Positions 10,126 to 20,453 of a DNA stretch of 64,000 nucleotides are shown one piece after another. Below the pieces are notes generated by a model. It searched no databases. It was not told the DNA's origin and was given only the letters and a program-made list of their open reading frames with translations. This DNA is from Notolepis coatsorum (taxonomy: Eukaryota; Chordata; Actinopteri; Aulopiformes; Paralepididae). Both the position numbers and the translations under genes were made by a program. The stretch is taken from assembly GCA_963971535.1 (NCBI GenBank), contig OZ020592.1:58111373-58175372 (forward strand). The letters run 5' to 3'. Numbering within the stretch: position 1 is the first letter of the stretch; each line of letters opens with the position of its first letter.

Positions 10126-11449
10126 TGTTACGAAGGATCAGATTAAACCGAATATATATATTTATTAATTGATATATATTGCATAATATTTGTATATCGT
10201 TTGATATCCCTTGTGTATTCCTTGTACACGGAATATCCCTTTAACCTAGTACAGACCATAATATTTCGTTCTCTTATTGGACAGCGGTCCCTTAGGCGCC
10301 ACTGCCATACCCCCAAGGTCTGGTTCAAAGTCACCGCCAAAGACTTGCCTGGACATGAACGGCTCTGCGCAAGGATACGAGACAGGAATAAAGCTGGTAC
10401 TAGTTTGTTCACCTAACGTATAAATACGGCGCAGGTGAATACAGAAGTTAAGTTACCCAATAAGTTGAAGCCTCACCCACGATACAACGTGCGGTGAAGT
10501 ATGGCCTGTTTGGCCCCAAATAGAGCATTAAGACCGCGTGCGAATTAATAACTGAAGTATCAGAAGTTAACGCTGTACCGTCGAGTTCGACCTATTCTAT
10601 TAATTCAGTAATAGTCTATTTATGTATAGTGTATCGTGCGGCTACCGTTCTACAGTGACCAGCATCACCAACGTTTCCTTGTACCAGCTAGTGTGCTTAT
10701 CCAGGCTGGGCAGCTTACCCTGGCGCCTTCACCCGAGGAGCCCTAGACGAGGACCGTGTGGACATGTACACTGGATAACCTACACCGACGACTGAATAGC
10801 CCTTTTCGGCTGGATTATATTTGCTTTGGTCCTGTAATTGATGGAGCGGAGAATCGTCTACACCCACAATTGTGTGGGATTTACCGTGTGAGGAGCAACG
10901 TCGAGCCCGCCTCTCAGAAGCCTGAGGCTGGCTAGCTTTCTTCCATGCGGAGCTGCATGCCGGAGAACAGCTGTTATTCGTCTGCGGATCAAGAGATTAT
11001 TGCACCGTCTCCTGTACTTGGAGTCTCCCTATTCTTCGTTGACCCAGACTCTACTACCGACAAATCCTCTCCCCTTGCTGGCCTACAACCGGAGGGACCC
11101 TACCAGTATCTCCCGCTGCCTTACTAGTGTACCATAGATATAATTCCTAAGATACAGGTGGTATTCATTATCTCCTGCGTAATATGATAATGGACTTACG
11201 TTATTGATTTGCTCACGCACATTCTTTCGCCTTATAAGCGCAACCCTACGTAAAGTATTGTTATATACTATCATTGCTGCTAATAAATATTATTATAACC
11301 CAGTTTTGTGTGGAACCGTGTCATTGTGGGAAGTGTTCATCTGATATACCTGTGTACTGTATGGCCAGTAGTAATGTACATAAGACAGTAGTGGTTTAAT
11401 GATACCATACTTATATAATACAGTCAGGGAATTGTACCCCTCAGTTACA
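10126..11449 (+). repeat. BEL LTR 1 (left outer)
   Basis: It begins TGTTACGAAGG and ends CTCAGTTACA, and is 1324 bp long. A TATA-like TATAAAT lies at 10419-10425 and an AATAAAT poly(A) signal at about 11282. It differs from the other two LTRs by a 6-bp deletion near 10226 and by substitutions near 10289, 10680, 10795 and 10886. Confidence 0.93.
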
Positions 11450-11468
11450 ATTGGTCCTTCGAGCCGGA
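11450..11468 (+). promoter_or_regulatory. BEL primer binding site, copy 1
   Basis: Directly after the LTR comes ATTGGTCCTTCGAGCCGG. TGG one or two bases after the LTR end, followed by a tRNA-complementary-looking stretch, is the standard first-strand priming site. The same sequence follows LTR 2 at 19136. Confidence 0.75.
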
Positions 11469-11510
11469 GGGTAACTAGCGTAATATTAATATAGTAGTAT
11501 TAATATTGAC

Positions 11511-12767
11511 ATGGCCGATGATGAACACTCCACAAACGGTTCTCCTAAAATAGATCGCCCGCAGCGTAGACGGCATCCACCTCAGTACTTAGAGGACTAC
11601 GCTGCCAGTATACTACCTAGCTTTCTACAGACGTTAAACGCGGAAAAAGTAGATAGTAAAATTATGTCCAACCCTACTGACCAGGCTACCCCGCCAGTAG
11701 AGACCCTAGTGGGTTCTAACGTAACTGACCAAGCTCACGGTGGGGACCAGGAGGGACCTGACATGACTTTACCCCCCGCCAATGTCGACGAGGTAGTCCC
11801 CGGAGAGCTCCAGGATAAAGAAAGCCCTCCAGGGACGGAACCCGACCCACCACAAGAAGAGACGCGCACCCAGGAGATGGATCTCCTCGGTACGCGACAG
11901 GAGAACCGATCTCCAACGAGTACTACCAGAAGCCGATCACCTCAACTAGCGTCTTCCCCCAGCGAGGCGGACAAGATGCTGGCGCAGGCCTTTATCGCCA
12001 GCCTGGCAGCCTCAACCGAGCGCGATCGACTCCAAGCACAGACGCTTAGCGAGCGCGAACATTCTTCCATGGAAAGAGAACGCCTTCAAGCGCAGCAACA
12101 GAGTGACGAAGACCACATTCGCCTAGAGATTAGACGCCTCCAGACGGAAGAGAATATGGGAAGAGACCGCGCCGAAGCCCAGCGCGCCGCAGCCGAAGTC
12201 CAGCGCGCCGCCGCCGGTGCCCAACGCGAAGCAGAGCGCGACCTCGCTCTCACCAAGCGCGAAGCCGAGCGTGACCGATTACAAGCGCAGATAATGGAGC
12301 AGCTGATTACCAGTGTAACCCCCCCTCCCTCCGCACGGGGCTCCAGGGCCTCGTCAAGACAAGGGTCTAGGGCACCCTCCCCTACCCGATCAAGCGACCC
12401 TGAGCCCGGCCAACAGAGAGAGCCTATACCCCTCTCCGAACCCCTTCCCCGACCGGTCCAAGCGAGACCCAGCAACAGGGAAGAACCGGCCTATGCCGCG
12501 GAGAGGCTAAATAGACGATTACAGGATCTAGATGACCTGGCAGAGGAAGAAGAAGAGGGAGAGGAGGAGAGTCAAGCCCAACAGCATCACCGTACTCCAC
12601 AGGACCAGGAGGTCCAGTACAGCCCAGACTTTACCCCCGCGGCTCTGCGCTACAGACCCCCGACTCGATTCACGGGTGAGCTTGACGCACGACCAGCCCC
12701 GAGGAATAGCACAGGAATACCCGACAGGTACCAGCCCACCACGACAAGTAAGAGGAGACTCGCCTAG
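11511..12767 (+). CDS. BEL ORF1, charged coiled-coil protein, copy 1
   Basis: A 418-codon frame begins at ATG 11511, about 60 bases after the LTR. The N-terminal third is acidic and proline-rich. Residues about 165-265 are rich in E, R, Q and A with repeated RLQAQ and ERD blocks, a strong coiled-coil signature. The C-terminal part is Ser/Arg/Pro-rich and then acidic. I see no classical capsid or zinc finger, since those lie in the next frame. Its last 236 bases overlap ORF2 in another frame. It is probably an assembly or scaffold part of Gag; that is inference. Copy 2 differs by one residue (His/Arg). Confidence 0.85.
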   Translation: MADDEHSTNGSPKIDRPQRRRHPPQYLEDYAASILPSFLQTLNAEKVDSKIMSNPTDQATPPVETLVGSNVTDQAHGGDQEGPDMTLPPANVDEVVPGELQDKESPPGTEPDPPQEETRTQEMDLLGTRQENRSPTSTTRSRSPQLASSPSEADKMLAQAFIASLAASTERDRLQAQTLSEREHSSMERERLQAQQQSDEDHIRLEIRRLQTEENMGRDRAEAQRAAAEVQRAAAGAQREAERDLALTKREAERDRLQAQIMEQLITSVTPPPSARGSRASSRQGSRAPSPTRSSDPEPGQQREPIPLSEPLPRPVQARPSNREEPAYAAERLNRRLQDLDDLAEEEEEGEEESQAQQHHRTPQDQEVQYSPDFTPAALRYRPPTRFTGELDARPAPRNSTGIPDRYQPTTTSKRRLA

Positions 12768-15700
12768 GAGGCCTCTCCTCCAACGCTCACCGATGTGCCA
12801 GCCATCCATGGCATCGTACCTTGGCACACCGACGTTCCCGGACTTCACGCACGAGAACAGAGCACAGTACACAGAGCTACGAATGTGCTTAGAGACAATG
12901 ATGTCTGATGTAACTGATGAACCGTACAAGTATGCTATCCTACTCAAGCACCTGAAAGTGCCCAGAGCGCACAATATAGCGCTGGCATATTCCACCTCTA
13001 CTACCCCATACACCGCGGCGCTAGCAGCCCTCGACCAACGATATGGACGCATATGGGACTACGTAATACAAGAGATAAGGAATATTGACCGTCTACCCCC
13101 AGCCACAGACAATCGCTCACTAGATGACCTGTCTATCAAAGTACAATCCCTGGTAGGGATGCTGGGGGCGCAAAAGGAAAAGGGTATGCACGAACTGTAC
13201 GCGAACTCTAATGTTGAGAGGATTTTAGAGAAGCTTCCGCCCGCCCGACAAGAGCGCTTCAGGCGGCAAAGAGACCACCGTGATCCTAACGGTCCCGAGC
13301 CATCCCTCCTAGACCTAGCCGACTTCCTGGCGAGAGAAGTCAACAGCCTACGGTTGGATACGTTCGTGCGGAGCACACCAAGCTCCAGAGAGGGACCTAG
13401 GAGAGCAAACGATGGCCGCAGGCTGGTGACCGTCATGCACCAAGCCGAATCAGTACCGAGCAACAAGAACCACAGTACCCCCTCGATGAAAGAGAAGTGG
13501 AAGATTGTATGCCCGTACTGCGAAAAGGAACACTGGCTGTCACACTGTGACACGTTCAAGAAGATGACCGCCGACGAGGTGAGTCAATGGATAAAGTCCA
13601 ACCGACGCTGTTACCGATGTGCGCGCAGTCACATGGCAGCCGAGTGCCGCCTAAAGAAGAGGTGTAGTCGGTGTGACGGAGCCCACTTGGACGTCCTACA
13701 TGACAGTAACAGAAGAAAGCCTGCACCCTCAAGCAGCACAAAGGCAAGTGTTATGTACATTGACCCCGCCAGCAGCGGGGGCGCCCGGGTGCTCTTGAAG
13801 GTGGTCCGCGTAACATTGAGTTACGAAGACAAGGTCATGGACACCTACGCCGTCCTTGACGACGGGTCAGAGAAGACCCTTCTCCTCGCGTCCGCTGCGG
13901 CCCAGCTGGGGCTGCGGGGGAGCGAAGAAACGATGACGATTCGGACAATAAGAAGAGACCTGAAGACGATAAAGGGCGAGAATGTCTCCTTCACTATCGC
14001 AGCAAGCGGGCAGCCAGAGAGACGGTATAGGATCACTAACGCTTTCACCAGCCAAGACATAGGCCTGTCGCAGTACACCTACCCCATCGCCAAGCTGATG
14101 GATAAATATGTGCACCTGCGTCAACTACCTATACCGCTCATAGACGGTGCCACCCCGACCCTGCTGATAGGATCCGACCATGCACACCTCATCGTCCCGA
14201 TGGACCGGGTCCACACTGGGCCCAGAGGCTGTCCAGCAGCAGTCGAGACCCGCCTAGGATGGACACTACAAGGCCCCCTCTCTAGGTCTCCTAACCGAAC
14301 AGCAGCCACTAGCTGCCTCCACTCCAGAGTGACAGAAGAAGACACCACCCTCCTACAGCACGTTGAGAGGCTATGGACACTAGAGACAATGCCCTTTAAG
14401 AACGAAAAGAAACACATTCGTTCCAAGGAAGACATTTATGCTATAGCCCTCCTCGAGCGGGGGACAAAGAGAGTCAAAGTCAACGGAGTGATGAGATACG
14501 CAACTCCACTCCTGAGGCGAGAGGGTATGCCTACCTTCCACGCCCCAAAAAAAGCGACGGAGTGGTATCTATCGAACACAGAGCGGCGCCTAGCCAGAGA
14601 CCCCGCTCAAGCTACTGTGTACCGCGCTGAGATTGACAAGCTAATCACAGCGGGACACATAAAGAAAATTGACATTAAAGAGGCCGATCAGACGACCGAA
14701 TCATGGTACGTGCCGCACCACAAAGTCCACCACAACGGCAAGGATCGTATTGTGTTTAACTGCAGCTACCAGATCGGATCACAAAATCTGAATAAAGAGC
14801 TCTTGCCCGGCCCAACACTCGGCCCCTCTCTACTAGGCGTGTTGCTACGTTTCCGCCAAGACAAGGTGGCCATCAGCGGCGACATCAAAGGGATGTTCCT
14901 GCAGGTGCGACTAGTGGAGGAGGACAAGCCCCTGCTGCGGTTCTTATGGAGAGAGAGGATCGGGGATGAGCAACCATCCATCTATCAATGGGAAGTGCTC
15001 CCTTTCGGAACCACATGCAGCCCATGCTGTGCTACGTTTGCACTGCAAAAACACGTCGCAGAGGACCCAGCAGCTGATGAAGAGGTCCGACAAAGTGTAG
15101 GAAATAGTTTCTACGTGGACAACTGTCTGCAAAGCGTCTCGACGCCAGAAGAAGCCGAGGCCCTCCTACTCAAGCTCCGCGCCTCCCTGATCAAAGGCGG
15201 CTTTGATCTCTGGCAGTGGGCCAGCAGCGACCCTCAAGTATTACGCAGCCTCTCCCCAGAGGACAAGGCAGCAAGCAGCGAGACCTGGATGGCGACCATC
15301 CCAGGAGAAGCCCAAGAAATGACATTAGGACTAGTCTGGCGCTTCAAAACAGACTCGCTCCATTATAAACACACACCCCTGACCAAGGAGCAGGGAAGGT
15401 CGACTTCACTACCGACCACAAGACGGAGTGTATACAGAACACTCGCCAGACAATATGACCCGTTGGGATGTATTCTACCTTACACCACCAGGGCAAAGAT
15501 GATTGTAAGAGCGTTATGGGACAAGGACCAGGGCTGGGACGACCCCATACCCGAACACCTTGCCTCCACATGGAGAGAGTGGGAGACAGAACTCAGCTCA
15601 CTCCCAGGTGTCAACATACGCAGCAGCTACTTCCCACCCACAGTGAGGCCAGAGACGTGCCAGATGGACCTGCACGTCTTCAGCGACGCTTCCGAAGTAG

Positions 15701-17712
15701 CCTACGGTTCGGTGGCCTACCTGCGGGCCCGAGAGGAGGGAGGAGAAATACATACTGCCTTCATCCTGGCTCGCTCAAGAATAGCCCCCCGCAAGCAACA
15801 ATCTATCCCGCGTCTAGAGCTCTGCGCAGCCCTAGCAGGAGCGCAACTCGCCACGTTAATCCAACGTGAACTCACCATTCCGGTGCAAAGAACAATCCTG
15901 TGGTCAGACTCCATAACCGTACTCACATGGATCCAGTCCGATTCGTGTAGATACAAGGTCTTCGTGGGAGTCAGAATCACAGAGATCCAAGATTTAACAG
16001 AAGCAGCAAGCTGGAGGTATGTGGACACAAAACACAACCCAGCTGACGTCATCACCCGGGGAATGTCCCTGGATGACCTCACCCGTCACAATCTATATAG
16101 TGACGGGCCCGAGTTCCTCAAGCTCCCGGAAGAAGAGTGGCCTACACCCACCCCACGGGAGGCGAGTGAAGAGGAGGCAGAGAAGAAGAAATCTATGTTC
16201 TGTGGGTTGACACACAAACTCGTCCCCACAGATCCCAACATAGACGACTGCCTCACCCTTGAGAGTGCGCAGCTAAAGACATTCCTGTGGCACCACCCAG
16301 AGGTTCAGCCCACTACTGACATTACTGCAGCTAACTACGAAGAAGCAGAACTCCTTCTGCTACAGCGAGCCCAGAGAGACTCGTTCCCCGACGAGCTAGA
16401 CTGTCTACAGGGATCAAAGCCAGTCCCGTCAGACAGCAGACTGCTCCACTTAGCCCCTGAGAGCGACGCCCATAATCTCATCAGAGTGGGTGGTCGTCTG
16501 AGGAGAGCCCCAGACTTACCGGATGACGTCAAGTACCCGATAGTCTTAAACAGCCGACACAAGGTCACAGAGCTTATCATAAAGAAATACGACAAGGACG
16601 TGCACCACGCCGGGGCAGAGAGAGTCTTCGCGGAGATCAGACGTCGTTATTGGATACTGCAAGGGAGAGAAGCAGTACGACGCTTCCAGCGGACTTGTCT
16701 AGACTGTCGTAAATGGCGAGCACAGCCCAGTATACCCCGGATGGCTGACCTACCCCCCTGTCGCCTCCGACTCGGCGACAAGCCTTTTCACTCCACTGGT
16801 ATGGACTGTTTCGGCCCGCTGTATGTAAAGAAAGGAAGAGGGACTGAGAAGCGGTGGGGTATTGTATTCAAATGCATGACCACCCGAGCGATACACATAG
16901 AACTCCTTCCAACCATGAGCACAGACTCATTCCTTATGGCCTTCCGGAGATTCACATCGCGGAAAGGGAAACCGTCTATATTATTGTCTGATCACGGGAC
17001 AAACTTCAAAGGCGGAGAAAGAGAGCTGAGAGAGAGCTTCCAAGCTATGGGCCCAGAACTTAAGACCCACCTCGCTCCCTCTCAGATTGATTTCCAGTTT
17101 AATCCCCCGAATGCACCTCACTTTGGTGGAACTTGGGAACGAGAAGTACGTTCAATAAAGACAGCCCTGTACGCCGTGCTTGGGGCCCAGACCGTGGCGG
17201 AAGAAGTCCTCACGACAGTCCTCACGGAGATCGAGGGAGTATTGAACTCAAAGCCCCTCGGTTACGTCTCAAGTGATGTAGCAGATGTCGACCCAGTCAC
17301 CCCCAACACTCTCTTGATGGGGCGGCTGGACCCCGCGCTACCACAGACAGTGTACAGGCCTGAAGAAGCGAACGGCCGAAGAATGTGGAGGTACAGTCAA
17401 GTATTGGCTGACAAGTTTTGGAACAGTTTCCTCCTCCACTATCTACCGTCTCTACAGACCCGCCAGAAATGGGTGAAAGAAAGAGACAATTTGACAGAAG
17501 GAACAGTCGTCATGATTATCGACCAGTCACTACCCCGAGCTATGTGGCCGGCCGGCCGCGTAAGCAAAGTGATCACTGGTGCCGACGGAAAGGTCAGAGC
17601 GGCAGAAGTGCTTGTCCAAGGGCGGACATACACCCGGCCCGTGGCGAGGCTGATAGAGTTGCCAAGGCTCCCCGACACTCTTGATGACGACCATGACCCC
17701 CTGACTTTGTGA
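12532..17712 (+). CDS. pol: BEL/Pao Gag-Pol polyprotein (ORF2), copy 1
   Basis: The 1726-codon frame is intact. Its ATG at 12532 directly follows a TAG in the same frame, and it lies in the +1 frame relative to ORF1, so expression needs a frameshift within 12532-12767, or internal initiation (ATG 12793 is another candidate). A Gag-like domain starts near residue 88. Zinc-finger-like motifs CPYCEKEHWLSHC, CYRCARSHMAAEC and CSRCDGAHLDVLH lie at about 327-389. The protease motif VLDDGS is at about 438. Reverse transcriptase follows with FYVDN at about 860, where most elements have YVDD. RNase H (VFSDAS) is near 1050. The integrase has an HHCC-type finger near 1357-1395 and catalytic D, D, E at GMDCFGP, SDHGTNF and TWEREV (about 1423-1537), followed by a C-terminal domain. 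It copies its RNA to DNA in particles and inserts it into the nucleus. Confidence 0.95.
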   Translation: MTWQRKKKRERRRVKPNSITVLHRTRRSSTAQTLPPRLCATDPRLDSRVSLTHDQPRGIAQEYPTGTSPPRQVRGDSPRRPLLQRSPMCQPSMASYLGTPTFPDFTHENRAQYTELRMCLETMMSDVTDEPYKYAILLKHLKVPRAHNIALAYSTSTTPYTAALAALDQRYGRIWDYVIQEIRNIDRLPPATDNRSLDDLSIKVQSLVGMLGAQKEKGMHELYANSNVERILEKLPPARQERFRRQRDHRDPNGPEPSLLDLADFLAREVNSLRLDTFVRSTPSSREGPRRANDGRRLVTVMHQAESVPSNKNHSTPSMKEKWKIVCPYCEKEHWLSHCDTFKKMTADEVSQWIKSNRRCYRCARSHMAAECRLKKRCSRCDGAHLDVLHDSNRRKPAPSSSTKASVMYIDPASSGGARVLLKVVRVTLSYEDKVMDTYAVLDDGSEKTLLLASAAAQLGLRGSEETMTIRTIRRDLKTIKGENVSFTIAASGQPERRYRITNAFTSQDIGLSQYTYPIAKLMDKYVHLRQLPIPLIDGATPTLLIGSDHAHLIVPMDRVHTGPRGCPAAVETRLGWTLQGPLSRSPNRTAATSCLHSRVTEEDTTLLQHVERLWTLETMPFKNEKKHIRSKEDIYAIALLERGTKRVKVNGVMRYATPLLRREGMPTFHAPKKATEWYLSNTERRLARDPAQATVYRAEIDKLITAGHIKKIDIKEADQTTESWYVPHHKVHHNGKDRIVFNCSYQIGSQNLNKELLPGPTLGPSLLGVLLRFRQDKVAISGDIKGMFLQVRLVEEDKPLLRFLWRERIGDEQPSIYQWEVLPFGTTCSPCCATFALQKHVAEDPAADEEVRQSVGNSFYVDNCLQSVSTPEEAEALLLKLRASLIKGGFDLWQWASSDPQVLRSLSPEDKAASSETWMATIPGEAQEMTLGLVWRFKTDSLHYKHTPLTKEQGRSTSLPTTRRSVYRTLARQYDPLGCILPYTTRAKMIVRALWDKDQGWDDPIPEHLASTWREWETELSSLPGVNIRSSYFPPTVRPETCQMDLHVFSDASEVAYGSVAYLRAREEGGEIHTAFILARSRIAPRKQQSIPRLELCAALAGAQLATLIQRELTIPVQRTILWSDSITVLTWIQSDSCRYKVFVGVRITEIQDLTEAASWRYVDTKHNPADVITRGMSLDDLTRHNLYSDGPEFLKLPEEEWPTPTPREASEEEAEKKKSMFCGLTHKLVPTDPNIDDCLTLESAQLKTFLWHHPEVQPTTDITAANYEEAELLLLQRAQRDSFPDELDCLQGSKPVPSDSRLLHLAPESDAHNLIRVGGRLRRAPDLPDDVKYPIVLNSRHKVTELIIKKYDKDVHHAGAERVFAEIRRRYWILQGREAVRRFQRTCLDCRKWRAQPSIPRMADLPPCRLRLGDKPFHSTGMDCFGPLYVKKGRGTEKRWGIVFKCMTTRAIHIELLPTMSTDSFLMAFRRFTSRKGKPSILLSDHGTNFKGGERELRESFQAMGPELKTHLAPSQIDFQFNPPNAPHFGGTWEREVRSIKTALYAVLGAQTVAEEVLTTVLTEIEGVLNSKPLGYVSSDVADVDPVTPNTLLMGRLDPALPQTVYRPEEANGRRMWRYSQVLADKFWNSFLLHYLPSLQTRQKWVKERDNLTEGTVVMIIDQSLPRAMWPAGRVSKVITGADGKVRAAEVLVQGRTYTRPVARLIELPRLPDTLDDDHDPLTL

Positions 17713-17791
17713 ACTGCCCTACCCTCACAATAGACATTGAGTAGTGGACAGTGCGGTTAATCTGTCTCTGCTTATCTAATTAGGTGGGACT

Positions 17792-17805
17792 AATTAGGAG
17801 GCGGC
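17792..17805 (+). promoter_or_regulatory. BEL polypurine tract, copy 1
   Basis: AATTAGGAGGCGGC lies immediately before LTR 2. A purine-rich run at this position primes plus-strand DNA synthesis. The identical tract lies at 25478-25491 before LTR 3. Confidence 0.7.
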
Positions 17806-19135
17806 TGTTACGAAGGATCAGATTAAACCGAATATATATATTTATTAATTGATATATATTGCATAATATTTGTATATCGTTTGATATCCCTTGTGTATTC
17901 CTTGTACATATACACGGAATATCCCTTTAACCTAGTACAGACCATAATATTTCGTTCTCTTATTGGACAGCGGTTCCTTAGGCGCCACTGCCATACCCCC
18001 AAGGTCTGGTTCAAAGTCACCGCCAAAGACTTGCCTGGACATGAACGGCTCTGCGCAAGGATACGAGACAGGAATAAAGCTGGTACTAGTTTGTTCACCT
18101 AACGTATAAATACGGCGCAGGTGAATACAGAAGTTAAGTTACCCAATAAGTTGAAGCCTCACCCACGATACAACGTGCGGTGAAGTATGGCCTGTTTGGC
18201 CCCAAATAGAGCATTAAGACCGCGTGCGAATTAATAACTGAAGTATCAGAAGTTAACGCTGTACCGTCGAGTTCGACCTATTCTATTAATTCAGTAATAG
18301 TCTATTTATGTATAGTGTATCGTGCGGCTACCGTTCTACAGTGACCAGCATCACCAACGTTTCCTCGTACCAGCTAGTGTGCTTATCCAGGCTGGGCAGC
18401 TTACCCTGGCGCCTTCACCCGAGGAGCCCTAGACGAGGACCGTGTGGACATGTACACTGGATAACCTACACCGACGACTGCATAGCCCTTTTCGGCTGGA
18501 TTATATTTGCTTTGGTCCTGTAATTGATGGAGCGGAGAATCGTCTACACCCACAATTGTGTGGGATTTACCCTGTGAGGAGCAACGTCGAGCCCGCCTCT
18601 CAGAAGCCTGAGGCTGGCTAGCTTTCTTCCATGCGGAGCTGCATGCCGGAGAACAGCTGTTATTCGTCTGCGGATCAAGAGATTATTGCACCGTCTCCTG
18701 TACTTGGAGTCTCCCTATTCTTCGTTGACCCAGACTCTACTACCGACAAATCCTCTCCCCTTGCTGGCCTACAACCGGAGGGACCCTACCAGTATCTCCC
18801 GCTGCCTTACTAGTGTACCATAGATATAATTCCTAAGATACAGGTGGTATTCATTATCTCCTGCGTAATATGATAATGGACTTACGTTATTGATTTGCTC
18901 ACGCACATTCTTTCGCCTTATAAGCGCAACCCTACGTAAAGTATTGTTATATACTATCATTGCTGCTAATAAATATTATTATAACCCAGTTTTGTGTGGA
19001 ACCGTGTCATTGTGGGAAGTGTTCATCTGATATACCTGTGTACTGTATGGCCAGTAGTAATGTACATAAGACAGTAGTGGTTTAATGATACCATACTTAT
19101 ATAATACAGTCAGGGAATTGTACCCCTCAGTTACA
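17806..19135 (+). repeat. BEL LTR 2 (shared inner LTR)
   Basis: It is 1330 bp long and, as far as I can read, identical to LTR 3. It serves as 3' LTR of copy 1 and 5' LTR of copy 2. No target duplication surrounds it: the polypurine tract is directly before it and a primer binding site directly after it. Confidence 0.93.
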
Positions 19136-19196
19136 ATTGGTCCTTCGAGCCGGAGGGTAACTAGCGTAATATTAATATAGTAGTATTAATATTGAC

Positions 19197-20453
19197 ATGG
19201 CCGATGATGAACACTCCACAAACGGTTCTCCTAAAATAGATCGCCCGCAGCGTAGACGGCATCCACCTCAGTACTTAGAGGACTACGCTGCCAGTATACT
19301 ACCTAGCTTTCTACAGACGTTAAACGCGGAAAAAGTAGATAGTAAAATTATGTCCAACCCTACTGACCAGGCTACCCCGCCAGTAGAGACCCTAGTGGGT
19401 TCTAACGTAACTGACCAAGCTCACGGTGGGGACCAGGAGGGACCTGACATGACTTTACCCCCCGCCAATGTCGACGAGGTAGTCCCCGGAGAGCTCCAGG
19501 ATAAAGAAAGCCCTCCAGGGACGGAACCCGACCCACCACAAGAAGAGACGCGCACCCAGGAGATGGATCTCCTCGGTACGCGACAGGAGAACCGATCTCC
19601 AACGAGTACTACCAGAAGCCGATCACCTCAACTAGCGTCTTCCCCCAGCGAGGCGGACAAGATGCTGGCGCAGGCCTTTATCGCCAGCCTGGCAGCCTCA
19701 ACCGAGCGCGATCGACTCCAAGCACAGACGCTTAGCGAGCGCGAACATTCTTCCATGGAAAGAGAACGCCTTCAAGCGCAGCAACAGAGTGACGAAGACC
19801 GCATTCGCCTAGAGATTAGACGCCTCCAGACGGAAGAGAATATGGGAAGAGACCGCGCCGAAGCCCAGCGCGCCGCAGCCGAAGTCCAGCGCGCCGCCGC
19901 CGGTGCCCAACGCGAAGCAGAGCGCGACCTCGCTCTCACCAAGCGCGAAGCCGAGCGTGACCGATTACAAGCGCAGATAATGGAGCAGCTGATTACCAGT
20001 GTAACCCCCCCTCCCTCCGCACGGGGCTCCAGGGCCTCGTCAAGACAAGGGTCTAGGGCACCCTCCCCTACCCGATCAAGCGACCCTGAGCCCGGCCAAC
20101 AGAGAGAGCCTATACCCCTCTCCGAACCCCTTCCCCGACCGGTCCAAGCGAGACCCAGCAACAGGGAAGAACCGGCCTATGCCGCGGAGAGGCTAAATAG
20201 ACGATTACAGGATCTAGATGACCTGGCAGAGGAAGAAGAAGAGGGAGAGGAGGAGAGTCAAGCCCAACAGCATCACCGTACTCCACAGGACCAGGAGGTC
20301 CAGTACAGCCCAGACTTTACCCCCGCGGCTCTGCGCTACAGACCCCCGACTCGATTCACGGGTGAGCTTGACGCACGACCAGCCCCGAGGAATAGCACAG
20401 GAATACCCGACAGGTACCAGCCCACCACGACAAGTAAGAGGAGACTCGCCTAG
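19197..20453 (+). CDS. BEL ORF1, charged coiled-coil protein, copy 2
   Basis: The 418-codon frame is the same as copy 1 except for Arg in place of His in the coiled-coil part (DEDRIRLE). The start and the 236-base overlap with ORF2 are conserved. It is intact, so a transcript starting in LTR 2 could express it independently of copy 1. Confidence 0.85.
   Translation: MADDEHSTNGSPKIDRPQRRRHPPQYLEDYAASILPSFLQTLNAEKVDSKIMSNPTDQATPPVETLVGSNVTDQAHGGDQEGPDMTLPPANVDEVVPGELQDKESPPGTEPDPPQEETRTQEMDLLGTRQENRSPTSTTRSRSPQLASSPSEADKMLAQAFIASLAASTERDRLQAQTLSEREHSSMERERLQAQQQSDEDRIRLEIRRLQTEENMGRDRAEAQRAAAEVQRAAAGAQREAERDLALTKREAERDRLQAQIMEQLITSVTPPPSARGSRASSRQGSRAPSPTRSSDPEPGQQREPIPLSEPLPRPVQARPSNREEPAYAAERLNRRLQDLDDLAEEEEEGEEESQAQQHHRTPQDQEVQYSPDFTPAALRYRPPTRFTGELDARPAPRNSTGIPDRYQPTTTSKRRLA

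Noticed and set aside
12086-17678. Several minus-strand frames of 60-174 codons across the BEL copies (repeated at 19772-25364)
   Set aside because: They are shadows of the long plus-strand frames, with no motif or start context of their own.
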